In this document: piece by piece, positions 51,601-62,603 of the stretch
Layout of the letters: the number at the start of each line of letters is the position of its first letter
Numbering within the stretch: position 1 is the first letter of the stretch
DNA from: Syngnathus acus
Lineage: Eukaryota > Chordata > Actinopteri > Syngnathiformes > Syngnathidae
DNA: 64,000 nucleotides
Assembly: GCF_901709675.1 (NCBI RefSeq)
Contig: NC_051101.1
Span: 2,350,501-2,414,500, forward strand
Reading direction: 5' to 3'
Translations under genes and position numbers: made by a program
Notes under the pieces: generated by a model
The model's database searches: none
What the model was told of the DNA's origin: nothing
What the model saw: the letters and a program-made list of their open reading frames with translations, nothing else

Positions 51601-52918
51601 ATGGCTAACCTCGCTCGTGTTCGAGTCTTTTGCAGCTGCACTCCCAAGTTAGTGTTTCATAAAACAGTCATAAGCATGGTAAAGAACCATAACAGGTCAG
51701 TGTTTGATTTGGGACGCACGCACTCTCCCACCTTGCAGATGCTACAGTGCTTGTCAGTCAAAAGAGTCCACCCATAAACCAACAGACTTGTGAACAATCT
51801 GTCACCCACCACCATACATTTTCCTTTGATATTCCTGCTCATCTGAAGGTTCACACTGTGCAACCTGCAATCCTTGAACAGTCGCATGCCGGCATCTGCA
51901 CAATATAGCCACATTACCTAAGAGACAATTACGGCAGCTGAACCCGAATAAACAGTCTATTTGGATTGATTTTTTAAACCGTACTTATGTACATCAGCTA
52001 AACCCTGCTTTACAAATTTTCATTTTCTATAATTGCTCTTTTGGCATCTTGTTATATTTGCATCAGTGTTGGGTGACCAACGAAATTAAGAATTTCATTG
52101 CTCATGGTGTTTTGTACTTTTTGTGTGTGTGGGTGTGGGGGCAAATATTTGAATTTTGAACAGCACTCAAGCAGGGAAATTCAAACGCAGCGAGAAGACT
52201 CAATCTAAGAACTCATTGAGGACGAAGGATTCCTGAACGTGATTAATTTAGATAAATGTGGAGGAGCTTTCGTCCCTACGCGTCCAGCTGTGTTGGCCTA
52301 CAAAGCTACTAAATGCTAACGCCGACACCGAGTAGCCCAATGCCGGCAAAAGCTGACCACGATATGTTTGAAATAAAATGTATACTGAGGTTTAGTTTCG
52401 CATTTAAGAGAGATTTGGCAGCGTTTCATGACCTGAGGCCCGTTATTTTGAGCTAATTAAATGACTGTCGTGACTGCGTGATGACGTCGTCGCCATTCGC
52501 TTGCCAAGCCGCCGCAAAACCACACAACGGACTTTTATTGTCACGAGGAGCGAGAAAGGCGGAAAAACAGAACTTACTTGTTTTTTCCTTTTCTTTCTTC
52601 CTGAGGAGAAGTGTGGAATTCGGCTTGGCAAAGAAAAAAAAAGTGCGGTCTCCACAGAGACGAGCGAGCTAACGGTGCAACTGAATGAATGTGTCCAGCT
52701 TAAGCTTAGCACACGGAGGCTTTTTACATCTTCGCCCCCTCCCCGAAAGTCCAAGATTACTTTTCGGGTAAAAAATAAAATAAAAAGCGGAAAAGAAAAA
52801 AGCTTAAAAATGTCCTCAGGAGGCCGTTAAAACCAACAACTGGAGATTTCCACGCGTGGCGGTAGAACGTGATGCTGCAATGCGCCCGCTTGGTGTTCCC
52901 CTCACAGTTGTCCACTTG

Positions 52919-52950
52919 TTTTTTTCTTCTTCTTCTTCTTCTTCTTCTTG
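52919..52950. repeat. TTC/GAA microsatellite
   Basis: About nine TTC units preceded by a poly(T) run. GAA repeats can form triplex DNA; this one is short. Confidence 0.9.
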
Positions 52951-54376
52951 TTTTTGTTCGCACGCGTTGTCCGAACTGTCCTATAGTCTGTCAGCGGGGT
53001 CCGTCAGGCGTCTGGGTGCGTGTGGCCGTCAGAGGCGAAAGTTTTCCCGGCGGTCGCTCGGACAGGCAAGCGGGCAGCAAAAACAGGCCGGTGGGGAGGA
53101 GTGAGGGAATAACGGAGAGGGAGGGACGATGGCTGCCTGGCTGGCTGACGTCCAAGCGTCCGACATTGACACACATCCGCGTTTTGTCTTGCTCGGAGGA
53201 CGCAGGCGACACCGCGTCCCTCCATCCATTTGTCCCCACAGATGTGCGCAGCTGTGCCCACGCATCGCTGGAGATGCAGCCGCTTCACAACAGCCTCGAT
53301 ATTGCTCCGCAGGCTTCTGTTCTTCGTCCCCTTCGGTTTATCTTCTTCCCTTTGACAATAGCGTCCGTAAACACATGGATTTCTTCTGTTTGTTTCTCAA
53401 AATAGTTGTCAATTGTTTTGATAATCGATTGGTTATTGATTAATCCTTGCACACCATGTAGTCGTGATACATATCTGTGACACTACATTGTTATTACTAT
53501 ACAGCTAGCTGCCAGTATCCATTTGGCTGCATATCTTACTCCTGTCAATCATTATATTTAAACAACATGTGAACATTTGATTCAATTTAGACCATTTTAT
53601 TATTTCGGGAAAACAATGGCGAGCAAAGTTTCTTTTTGTAGTCAGATTGCCAGATGCCGCCGCAAACATTTTCCTTTTGTTCGAAGCTGCTGCGTTGGCT
53701 TCATCTTGTTTGGTTTAACCTTTGACCGATATCAATAGAAAAAGGGCTGATGTGTAACGTGCACATGTTGCAGTTAGTCATTTGTGACATGTACCGAAGG
53801 CTCGCTAACTGCTTGTTACTTGTGCCGGGAGGGGAATCCGAAACCTCAGCTCAGTGAGCGCCTAAAGAGGGGACGATCGATAGACCTACCTCACCTGTGC
53901 AGTTAAGAAGTGTTTCATGAACACGAGACATTATGTCCTGTGTGGGAAACAGGTTTGAAATGAGAACAGTAAACAAAAATTTTGTATTAACAGATACATA
54001 AGAAAAAAAAAATACTGTCACTATCAATGATAGGCTAATAAGCAGGCAACTCCTACAGAGAAATCTATGAGATAACGCACACACTTGGCTCAAACACTGC
54101 TATCTCTCTCGCTCTCTTCTTATTTTTTTTAATCCTGACGCTGACGCCCCTCTCTGGTCACAAGTGGAATCACGTTTAGAAATTTTCTGTTCGATTTTTC
54201 CTTTACAAATAGGATTAAGAAAATCAATGATAATGTTGCTACAATCAACCGTAAAAATGATGAAAAACATTCACTCATACAAAAACACACTTTCAGAGAG
54301 AAATAATGAATATGTTAGACAATTCCACCATTCCTAGCTTTGCACAACAACAGGACACGCCTCAAGTATGATACTT

Positions 54377-54382
54377 TTTATT
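54377..54382 (-). other. candidate distal poly(A) signal of celf3
   Basis: AATAAA on the minus strand about 2.7 kb after the celf3 stop. If used it gives a long 3' UTR, common for neuronal CELF genes. Other hexamers in between were not excluded. Confidence 0.25.
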
Positions 54383-54791
54383 TTAACTTAAAAAGAGAGC
54401 GGATCAAAAACAGGGTTCAATAAATTAGAAATAAATATAATTGTTGTCGTCATTAATAATACATACATTATAATTACGCCATTGCGAGAGTCTGACACAA
54501 AACGGGCCCTCGGAACGTCTTGTTTTTTTCTTTTGTTTTCTCTAGAAAAATTCTAAAATGAAAATATTGCAACCCACTCAAATCCCCTTTCTCCCCTCGA
54601 TAAACAAAATAATTAGATAAATAAATAAAAAATAGCTCAAATATTAAAACCTCCCGAATAAAAGTGCAACCCCCCCTTCCCTGTGTTTTTCACCTAAAAT
54701 CTACGTAGAAATTTAAAATAGGTTAGTGATCTCCCATTGTACAATTTGGAATGTAATAATCAATTTTTATGAAGATGATAATGTTACTAGT

Positions 54792-54842
54792 GGTAGTAGT
54801 AGTAGTAATAATAACAATAATAATAATGACAATAATAATAAT
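54792..54842. repeat. TAG/AAT trinucleotide repeat
   Basis: Several GTA units pass into ATA/ATG units. It lies within the possible celf3 3' UTR. Confidence 0.85.
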
Positions 54843-55352
54843 GTTGTGTCCCTTTTCAGAGTTGCTAAAGATCTTTTTGCAAGTCTTTTAAATGCTGTTT
54901 GTCCACTAAGTTATTTACATGATGTCCTTTTTTTCTGTTTTCCTTCTGTGAATCTGACTTTTTTTTTGTCCTCATACTGAAATGAACCCACCGCCAGCCA
55001 GTGGGTCCTTCTATATTTGTCAGGTAATAGAGATGTATATGGAAGTGATATATCAGCACTTTTTTTTCAGAGGGGCGTGGGGGGAGTAAACCGTTCACAT
55101 ACGGCAGGCTCGCATTGTAATTAAACACCCCGTCAGTGACTAGGTGGCGCTCTCACCGAGTGTGGTATGTACACTTGTGTGCATGGGTGTGTGTGTGCGT
55201 GTGTGTGCGTGTGTGCGGGTGTGTGTGTGTCAATGCAAGTATGTGAATGCACTTCGCCGATGCACAGAGGCGACAGGAAAGCGCTCTGGAATTTCCACCT
55301 CTGCTTGGAAAGGTCACCTATGGACGGACGGAGGGAGGGAGGGGCAGATGCA

Positions 55353-55436
55353 TGGATGGATGGATGGATGGATGGATGGATGGATGGATGGATGGATGGA
55401 TGGATGGATGGATGGATGGATGGATGGATGGATGGA
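55353..55436. repeat. GGAT tetranucleotide microsatellite
   Basis: About twenty perfect ATGG units, preceded by GGAC and GGAG variants. It is open in all three plus-strand frames (WMDG-type runs), which creates spurious reading frames. Confidence 0.97.
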
Positions 55437-57107
55437 AGATGATAATGGCAGTGGTTGAACAGGGGGAAGAGAGAAGGACAGAAGCCTTGTTAGACATGTT
55501 TGGGGATTTTTTTTTTTTAGCATGCTCATTGTCACGTGGGCCTGTTGTCGAGTTTTCTCGTGTGGCGGTCCGTGGTGAGCTCGCCCAAACGGAATGATGA
55601 AATGCTGACACTTTGCTTTTACATTATTATATGCCTTTTTTTGAGAGGGTTTCGGACGCAAATGGAGGCTGTGTGTGTTATGCAGAAGCATTTCTAAAAT
55701 AGCATGACACTCCTTTATTTATAATACGTGCTGCTGTGCGAAAGCACCTACTCACACTGGCCTGACAGCTGCCACACATTTTTTGCGTGTCACATTTGGA
55801 TTGCAGTCACAAGATTCTCTGCGTGTGATTTTATCACCAAATTGCAATACAATACAATGGAACCATCAAGGTTGTCTAATTGGCATTTTAAATTTGCTTG
55901 CACATAAAAGTTCATTAGAAATTGTATCTCAATCAATGTTTGAAAACAAACAGTTGTAAAACGAATGAAAACGTTATGTATTGTACTTCAATCAAAGGTT
56001 TGTTTCTGTAGCGTTGATGCGATTCAGTGATTTTTCCACCACCGCTAGAGGGAGCCCACTACACGCTGAGACTCATTGCCTGAGGTTCTCTTTGATGATT
56101 GTGTTCCCTTTGGGGCTCCGTGGCAGCCTTTACTTCTAAACAGCAATATTACAATTATAAAATAATAACTCTTCTTTTTAGATATCAAATCACGATACTG
56201 CTTGTCTGCATGTGTTCAGTGACGCCCGCCCGCCTCGACGGTACTGTCTTGACATGTAAACACGAGTGCACGCCAACCATCTGTTCAAAAAAATAACCCG
56301 CAGGAACCGACCAAAAACCGAGCCACTAAAGAAACAAACTACACAATGGCTCAAACTACTGCAACAAATTTTCATCACGTTGTGACCCTCGAACATTATT
56401 GATCAATGAGCCCAGGTCAATAGAAAATCAGCATGCAATGCACAGTCTGCGGTCACCATGGCAACAGGACACGAGCTGACGACACAAACCGCCAACCAAC
56501 CCAGGCAATCAATTGCCAAGGCAACCCAAAAACAGGCTGGCCAATCAGAGTACTACATTGTTAGGGGAAGGGAGGGGGGGCTTTATTGCTCACTAGGCGA
56601 CCATTGCCGTGGCAATGGGGGTCCTGCTGAATAAGAATTGGATGGAAAAATCTGCGCTGAGTTGCCATGATAGCAACAGAACAAAAGATTAAATCTGCGC
56701 ATAGTGTACTTCTGGAAATAGCAGTCGGGAGAATTTCGGTATTTATATTTACATACAGAAAATTAAAGTGAATCGATTAACAATCTATAGCTGTGGCCAA
56801 AAAAGCAAAGTGTAGAGAGCCTCTGACACCAAAATGAATGGAATGTTGCTAGGCAACAGACTGTCAGATCTCTCACTTTATTGCTCACCTGTTTCCTCTT
56901 TGTGCTACTGTATGTAACGCACAAGCTTAGCCACCACAATTCCTCCTGTTATTTGAGGAAACACGGTAACCCGCGTTTTTCTGTTTCCGCTTCATTTCCG
57001 TTTTTCCATCTTTGTTTTCCTGTGTTTGCCTCAAGCGGTACGAGCATTCAAGTGGCATGTCGTTGGCACACTCACCTTCATTTGTGTGTTCCTCTTCCCG
57101 TTGTTAC

Positions 57108-60100
57108 TCAGTAGGGGCGGTTGGCATCCTTGGGCCTCTTGAGTTGCACTTTCAGTCTCTTCATGCCGATCTGGAAGCCGTTCATCGCCTGGATGGCGGC
57201 CTGAGCGCTGGCAGGATTGTCGAAACTCACAAAGCCTGGAGGGGGAGGGAAAAAAAAAGGAGGACAGGTTGTTTTGATAAATTCACTTCGTCCTGTCTCA
57301 ACTTGGAGACACAGCAAGGCGCTGTAGATCAAAATAATTCATGGGTGGGTGGCTTAATTGATTCTGCGTAAGAGCCCCCCTTGTTTTTTAATCACTTGTC
57401 CTTTCCTGTGTTCGATACAGCTGCTGTCTGCCCTCCCGCCCCTCCCCTTGTCTGCTACATGTGTGTGTGTGCGTGTGTGTGATGTCTCACCAAAACATTT
57501 GCTCTGGTTGGTGGCCCGGTCGACAAACACCTTCGCTGAGATGACATTGCCAAAGGGCAAAAACATCTGCAGCATTTCGGAATCGCTAAACTCCTGAGGC
57601 AGGTGGTAGATGAAGATGTTGCATCCCTCGGGACCTGCCGCACACACACAAGACAAGTTTCGAGGAAAGGGGTGTGGTCCTAAACACAGAGACAAAAAAA
57701 TAAAGTGCCCTTACCTTCTCTTTGCTGCTGTTGCTGGGGCTGCTGGTGTTGCTGGGCAACCAGCGTGGGCTGCTGGGGGAAGGGCTGGTCCACCAATCCG
57801 TAGGCGGCGGGGTACGCCGCTATCAGGGCAGACAAACGGCCACGTTATCCGATTGGCCGGCGCCAACAGGTGGCAACACGGCAACGTCCAATGGGGCACG
57901 TTTATTTGGAGCCAAAATGCTTGCGGCTGAAGGTGAAAACTATAAAACGTCTGTAAAAACAATGAGCGAAACCACCGCTGTCCCCCACCTCCCTTTCCAC
58001 TCTCCGGCTGTAAATCCTCCACACGGCACATTTCCAATTCTGATGCGTGAGCGGACAACAATATTTCACAGGTTTGCCTTCTTGTTTACAAATTGCAGTA
58101 CTCGGGCCAAACTGGTGTCTGGGAATATGCTAAATATTAAAGAAACAAAGACAAAGAGTGGCATGAGCATCTTGGGTAGCAAACATAAACACCAAACATC
58201 CCTGACACATTTGTCATTTAATATTCACAAATTCAACTGTTTGTAGTGCCCAACTCTTTGCTAAAAAATCACTCCAAGACGCTGCCAGATTGCTGACTAC
58301 GAAGGAATTGGTGTTAAGGAAGTAAGACTCACGGCAAGAGAGAGACAAGATGCATGTCAAGCTTAGCCCGGCGTGTTAGTGGAAATGACAAAAAAAACTT
58401 TGCCGGATGTACTAGAGCAATTCCGGGTTTTTTTTCCCCCTGAATCAAAAGATCAGATTTTTAAGGGTAATGCAATCAGATGGGTTTGAAATGCTCTAAA
58501 ACTATTACAGCACCCTTAGCTTAAGGGGAAACCTTTTATGTAAAGCATCTTTTGAAACAAAGTTACAAGGCGCTTTGTAATAACAGAGAATGAACAACGA
58601 AGAAAGTATCGAGCAATTGATAGAAAAGGGAATAAGTCCATGTAATTATAGATGATAGAGGAGGAAATACCATCAAAGACGAGCGAGCACCCACCCGTGT
58701 AGTGCTGCATGCCGGCGTAGGCCTGCTGTAGCGGGTCCAAGGCTGCTGGAGTCTGAGCTGAAAAAAAAAAAAATCTAATTGAGGTTGAAAAACTCACCGT
58801 GGTCCTTCTACTCGTGTGAAAAAGGCCACGATGCTTATTTGTTGTGCATGTGCAGTGAGTGCCATACCTTGATATGTGTGAACGCCATTGGTGTATAAAG
58901 TCTCAGTTCCTTGCTGCCCATTGGTCGGCGCGGACACGGTGCCATAGCCGTTGACACCGATCGGCGGAGGGAGAGCTGGCACGGGCGTAGCCGCGATAGT
59001 CGGTGGAGTGTTCGTCCCTGCTGGCACGAGTCGCACGGATAGAATCTCAGACACGGTAGACGTACGTCATTAATGTTGCGTTTGGAGCTTATTTCAAGGT
59101 ATCGGGTATTTGCGAAGGATGCCGATACCATCACTGATACTCGGCTGTGGTAAATTGAGAGTAAAATGCCCGCCGACTGCGGCGAGAGCGAGCACCTACC
59201 CGAAGATGGAGTGATGGGCGTGATGGGCGTGGCGATGATTCCGTTGGCATTGAGCGCCGCCATCTGCTGCATCTGTACAGCGGCGACGGTGGCCACGGGG
59301 GACAAGTACGCCGACTGGGCGACCAGAGCCTGCTGTTGGACCAGCTGCAGCGGAAACAAAGATACAGTCGACCGCTTACGGCGATGGAGGAGCAAATGAC
59401 GAGAGATGTGATTACAGCCCCAGTCGGCGGGTTAATGGCCATTATGCGGCTAACGGGGTTAGCTCCACTTAGCCTCTCGGAAACGAGGAGCTCCTTTGAA
59501 GAGCGCGCCACTTGCCTGAGCGTTGACCGCCTGCGTGTAGGCGTTGTAGGCGGGGAAGCTGATGCTAACGGGGCTGAAGATGCCCAGCTGCGAGGCCACT
59601 TGCTGCATCCGCCTCAGACCTCGCTCCTTCTCCGTGTCGGCGAACTTCACCACCAGGCTGGACGACGCCCCCTGCCGCCAAAGCGCCTCAGCATCAGCGC
59701 GGGGCTTGTCCCGTAACGACGCCATTACGAGCCAGCGTCGCGTGTTTAGGAGACAATTAAGCGTGCAAGATGCCAGCAGCCAATCGTTTGAAAGCACCTT
59801 CAACTCACAGGCATTGTGCGACTCCCGTGCAGGCTACCGATTGCAGCCTGGGCTTCGGCGTGTCCCTGGAATTTGACAAAAGCGCACCCTAGAGGAGGAA
59901 AAACGACAAACCAAGATCTGAAATGGCGCGTCCCGGCAGAAGGCTCGCTCGCTCGCTTGTCTACCTTTGCTGGTACCGTCAGGTCCTCGCAAGACGGTGC
60001 ACTCGTCGATGCTGCCGAAGGGCTCAAACAGCCTTCGGACATCCTCGTCGCTCTGTTGCTTTCCCAGCATGCCCACAAACAACTTCCTGTCCTCTGAGCA

Positions 60101-60607
60101 ACAAAACCAACGAGAAGGAAATCATCAGGAGCGCCTCGGGCCAAAGAGACTCAACAAAAACATTTTAAAAAAGACACGTGTTCTTCCAACATTTATGTAA
60201 CAAAAGAGCAACTATTGATGCTAACCGTTAGCATGTCATCGCTATTTCCCATTCCGAGTCCGCCTTTCTGTTTACACTGATCTTTCTTCCTTGGACGTCC
60301 CTGCTTGCCCACCACACTTGCACCCACTTGCTCCACTCACAAAGCTGACTCCATGACAGTGATATACTATAACAAATTTTGACTCAATTGTACACTGCCA
60401 TACATTCAGACCGTGCATCCTTCCCACTGCTCGGGGGCATTATTGTTGTTTTGGTAGAACGCTTCCTCTGTTGTCCACCAGGGAGCAGCAGTCACTGCAG
60501 TGGAACGAGGAGACAGCAAGCGGGGTGGCTGCCAAGCTCCCCTGATGACTACTCTCCAACTCCATGATCCATTTGGAGACTTAGCCTTGTCTTTGTCACT
60601 CAGTGCA

Positions 60608-60643
<36 letters not shown>

Positions 60644-60700
60644 TATCTCACCTCCTCTGCCCTCACTGTCTGCCGGTTTCACCTGGATGGGCCGATTCAT
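57108..60700 (-). CDS. celf3: CUGBP/ELAV-like RNA-binding protein 3, N-terminal exons outside window
   Basis: CELF3 is a mainly neuronal RNA-binding protein that controls alternative splicing. Ten exons in phase encode 382 aa: 60700-60652, 60093-59965, 59888-59809, 59671-59516, 59344-59200, 59017-58868, 58757-58695, 57819-57715, 57634-57491, 57235-57108. The first visible exon starts [16 protein letters not shown], the end of the RRM1 linker. RRM2 follows ([17 protein letters not shown]), then [18 protein letters not shown], a Gln/Ala-rich divergent domain ([34 protein letters not shown]) and RRM3 ([28 protein letters not shown]), ending [10 protein letters not shown]. The divergent domain and [11 protein letters not shown] match CELF3 best. 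RRM1 exons are not found up to 64000, so the upstream intron exceeds 3.3 kb. The intron after 59516 starts GC, not GT. Confidence 0.92.
60605..60645. repeat. GTGC tetranucleotide repeat
   Basis: About ten GCGT units ending some 6 bp from the celf3 donor at 60652; on the mRNA strand the intron opens GTGAGATACGCACGC. Confidence 0.95.
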
Positions 60701-61140
60701 CTGCAGAAGAAAACGAAGAGTGAGTACAGGTGGTCTTTGTAAACTGGACTTGACAATGAGTGGCATTTGTTCGCTTTCCAATCCATTAGTGACGAGAATC
60801 CAGCAAAAAATGTCAACACAATGTCACCTATACGTCTGCTTATTGTTGCTATTTTTGATCAGAAAATGCAGAAAAAAGGCAAAAGAAATATTTCCGTGTA
60901 CGTTTTTGTACTTGGCAAATCACATTTGGCATTTATCATTCATGAAGTTTGAACCAGGATGTTTGTCACACAATCTTTCCTTCTCTCCCTCTGTCACAAA
61001 CACACACACACACACACTTACACACATAATCGGAGTGGAATACCACGGGGGAGAGACAAGTGACGAGATTAAGAATGAAGGCCATCTGATCTGGATTACA
61101 GTGCGACTACGGATTAGATGAGGGACATGAGTGAGTTGAG

Positions 61141-61144
<4 letters not shown>

Positions 61145-61234
<90 letters not shown>
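61145..61234. repeat. GA/TC dinucleotide microsatellite
   Basis: About 45 GA units on the plus strand in a wider purine-rich stretch (61141-61275), within the probable celf3 intron. On the transcript it reads as a long polypyrimidine tract. Confidence 0.97.
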
Positions 61235-61237
<3 letters not shown>

Positions 61238-61465
61238 AGAAGACAAGAAAGGGAGAGAAGGAGGGAGGAGAAGGTGTGGTGGCTGAAGTGACAAAATGTG
61301 GGAAGGCCACAGTCTATCAAAACAAAAAAATTAATAAAGAGAGAAAAACATATTTGAGAAGGGAGAGGCCTGCGGGACCCCGGCTGACTTTGGAGCGACA
61401 TAAAGGGCAGATGGAAGGCCAAGAGGAACACAGGCAGTGAATGGGACCGCTGGAGAGGCGAGCAC

Positions 61466-61481
61466 GGGGGGGGGGGGGGGG
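61466..61481 (+). repeat. poly(G) run
   Basis: Sixteen G in a row. Such runs are unusual, unstable and prone to sequencing error and quadruplex formation. Confidence 0.9.
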
Positions 61482-62141
61482 TGTACAGCAGGCATCGCAT
61501 CGACGGAGGGATGGAGTGTGGGAGGATGAAAGCAAAGCTGGCGCTGGAGAGGATGATTCAAAAAGAGCCAGTGAGCGAGTGAGCGAGAGAGAGAGAGAGG
61601 ACGGGAGAGGCAAGCGTGATTCAGTCGTGACTTGCTCTGTCTAAAAAATGTCACGACAAATAAGATCCATCGCCTGGGATTTATTATGCATGCATGCGCA
61701 CACATGTTCTGCATAGCCCTTCAGCGCACACACACGCACGCACACACGCACACACATTGCTTAGTCATAGTACTGAGGAAATGAGACGGAGTAGTAATGC
61801 CAGCGGGGAAAGAGTAGGGCTGCATGCGGGAACGATGGCAATGAAAGAAAAGTCAAGAAATGCGAGCAAAATTCCCCTGAGAAAGGGAGAGAGCTCCACA
61901 AAGAGAAGAAGCACAAAATGATTTGGAGAAAAAGGACAATATTGATTCCAAGCCGAGTGAAACGAAGGACGCACCCCTTTCCTAACTGAATCTGTACGGT
62001 GATGAGTGACAGCATAGCAATGACGGGAAAGCGCCCTTAGGGCTTTCTCCGAGAATTCACGTGGAGCAGCGTTCCGTGTGGACGCAGTAGAACGTAGAAA
62101 GCTCCCCGTGGGGTGTTAAGGCCGTTCATGTAGTGAACCTG

Positions 62142-62603
62142 CTAATTGTGGAGGGCGCAGCGCCGGGAGTGGCGGATCCATACATTTGATTGATTCATCA
62201 GCTCTGAGCTGTCAACACAAGCGCTTGATCGATGGCGCCGTTGTCGTCGACGCTCGCGCGCGTTGGCAGGGGGCACCGCGAGGCATATTTTTAACCTCAC
62301 ACCTTTCTTGAAACTTGCACACACACACACCAGCACCAGTGTTCCCAGTGACCTTGGATTCACACCACCCACCCATCTGTCCGTCCGTCCATCATCCGCT
62401 GTCCATTCGGGCGGCAATCTGTTTTGCGCTACCGAGTCATCGATCAGCCACGTCTTGTTCATCGATTTGAGGCTGCGCACGTTGTAGTGAGGGCGGCTGA
62501 TTGTTGCCAGATCTGTGCCACCAACCTTCAGCACGTCCATCTCTGCCTTCATCGGGCCTTCATTGCGGCGCGACCTGAGTGGGCGGCTCCTCTTACGAAG
62601 CAT
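62142..62603 (-). other. unexplained open frame in the celf3 upstream intron
   Basis: A 153-codon minus-strand frame opens MLRKRSRPLRSRRNEG and includes ATISRPHYNVRSLKSMN. The surroundings are richer in CpG than the nearby intron. It does not match any CELF exon or family I know. It may be a chance frame in G+C-rich sequence, an alternative 5' exon or a non-coding RNA. Confidence 0.15.

Larger units (their letters stand above)
48191..54376. other. gene-poor gap between cers2 and celf3
   Basis: About 6 kb with no recognisable coding exon on either strand. The part next to cers2 should hold its 5' UTR exons and promoter. I note a degenerate interspersed repeat near 51410-51600 and a TTC run at 52920-52950. 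The rest is AT-rich unique-looking sequence. Confidence 0.45.

Noticed and set aside
55144-55597. Open frames with repeated WMDG or HPSI units on both strands
   Set aside because: They are produced by the GGAT repeat, which is open in every frame because of its 4-base period.
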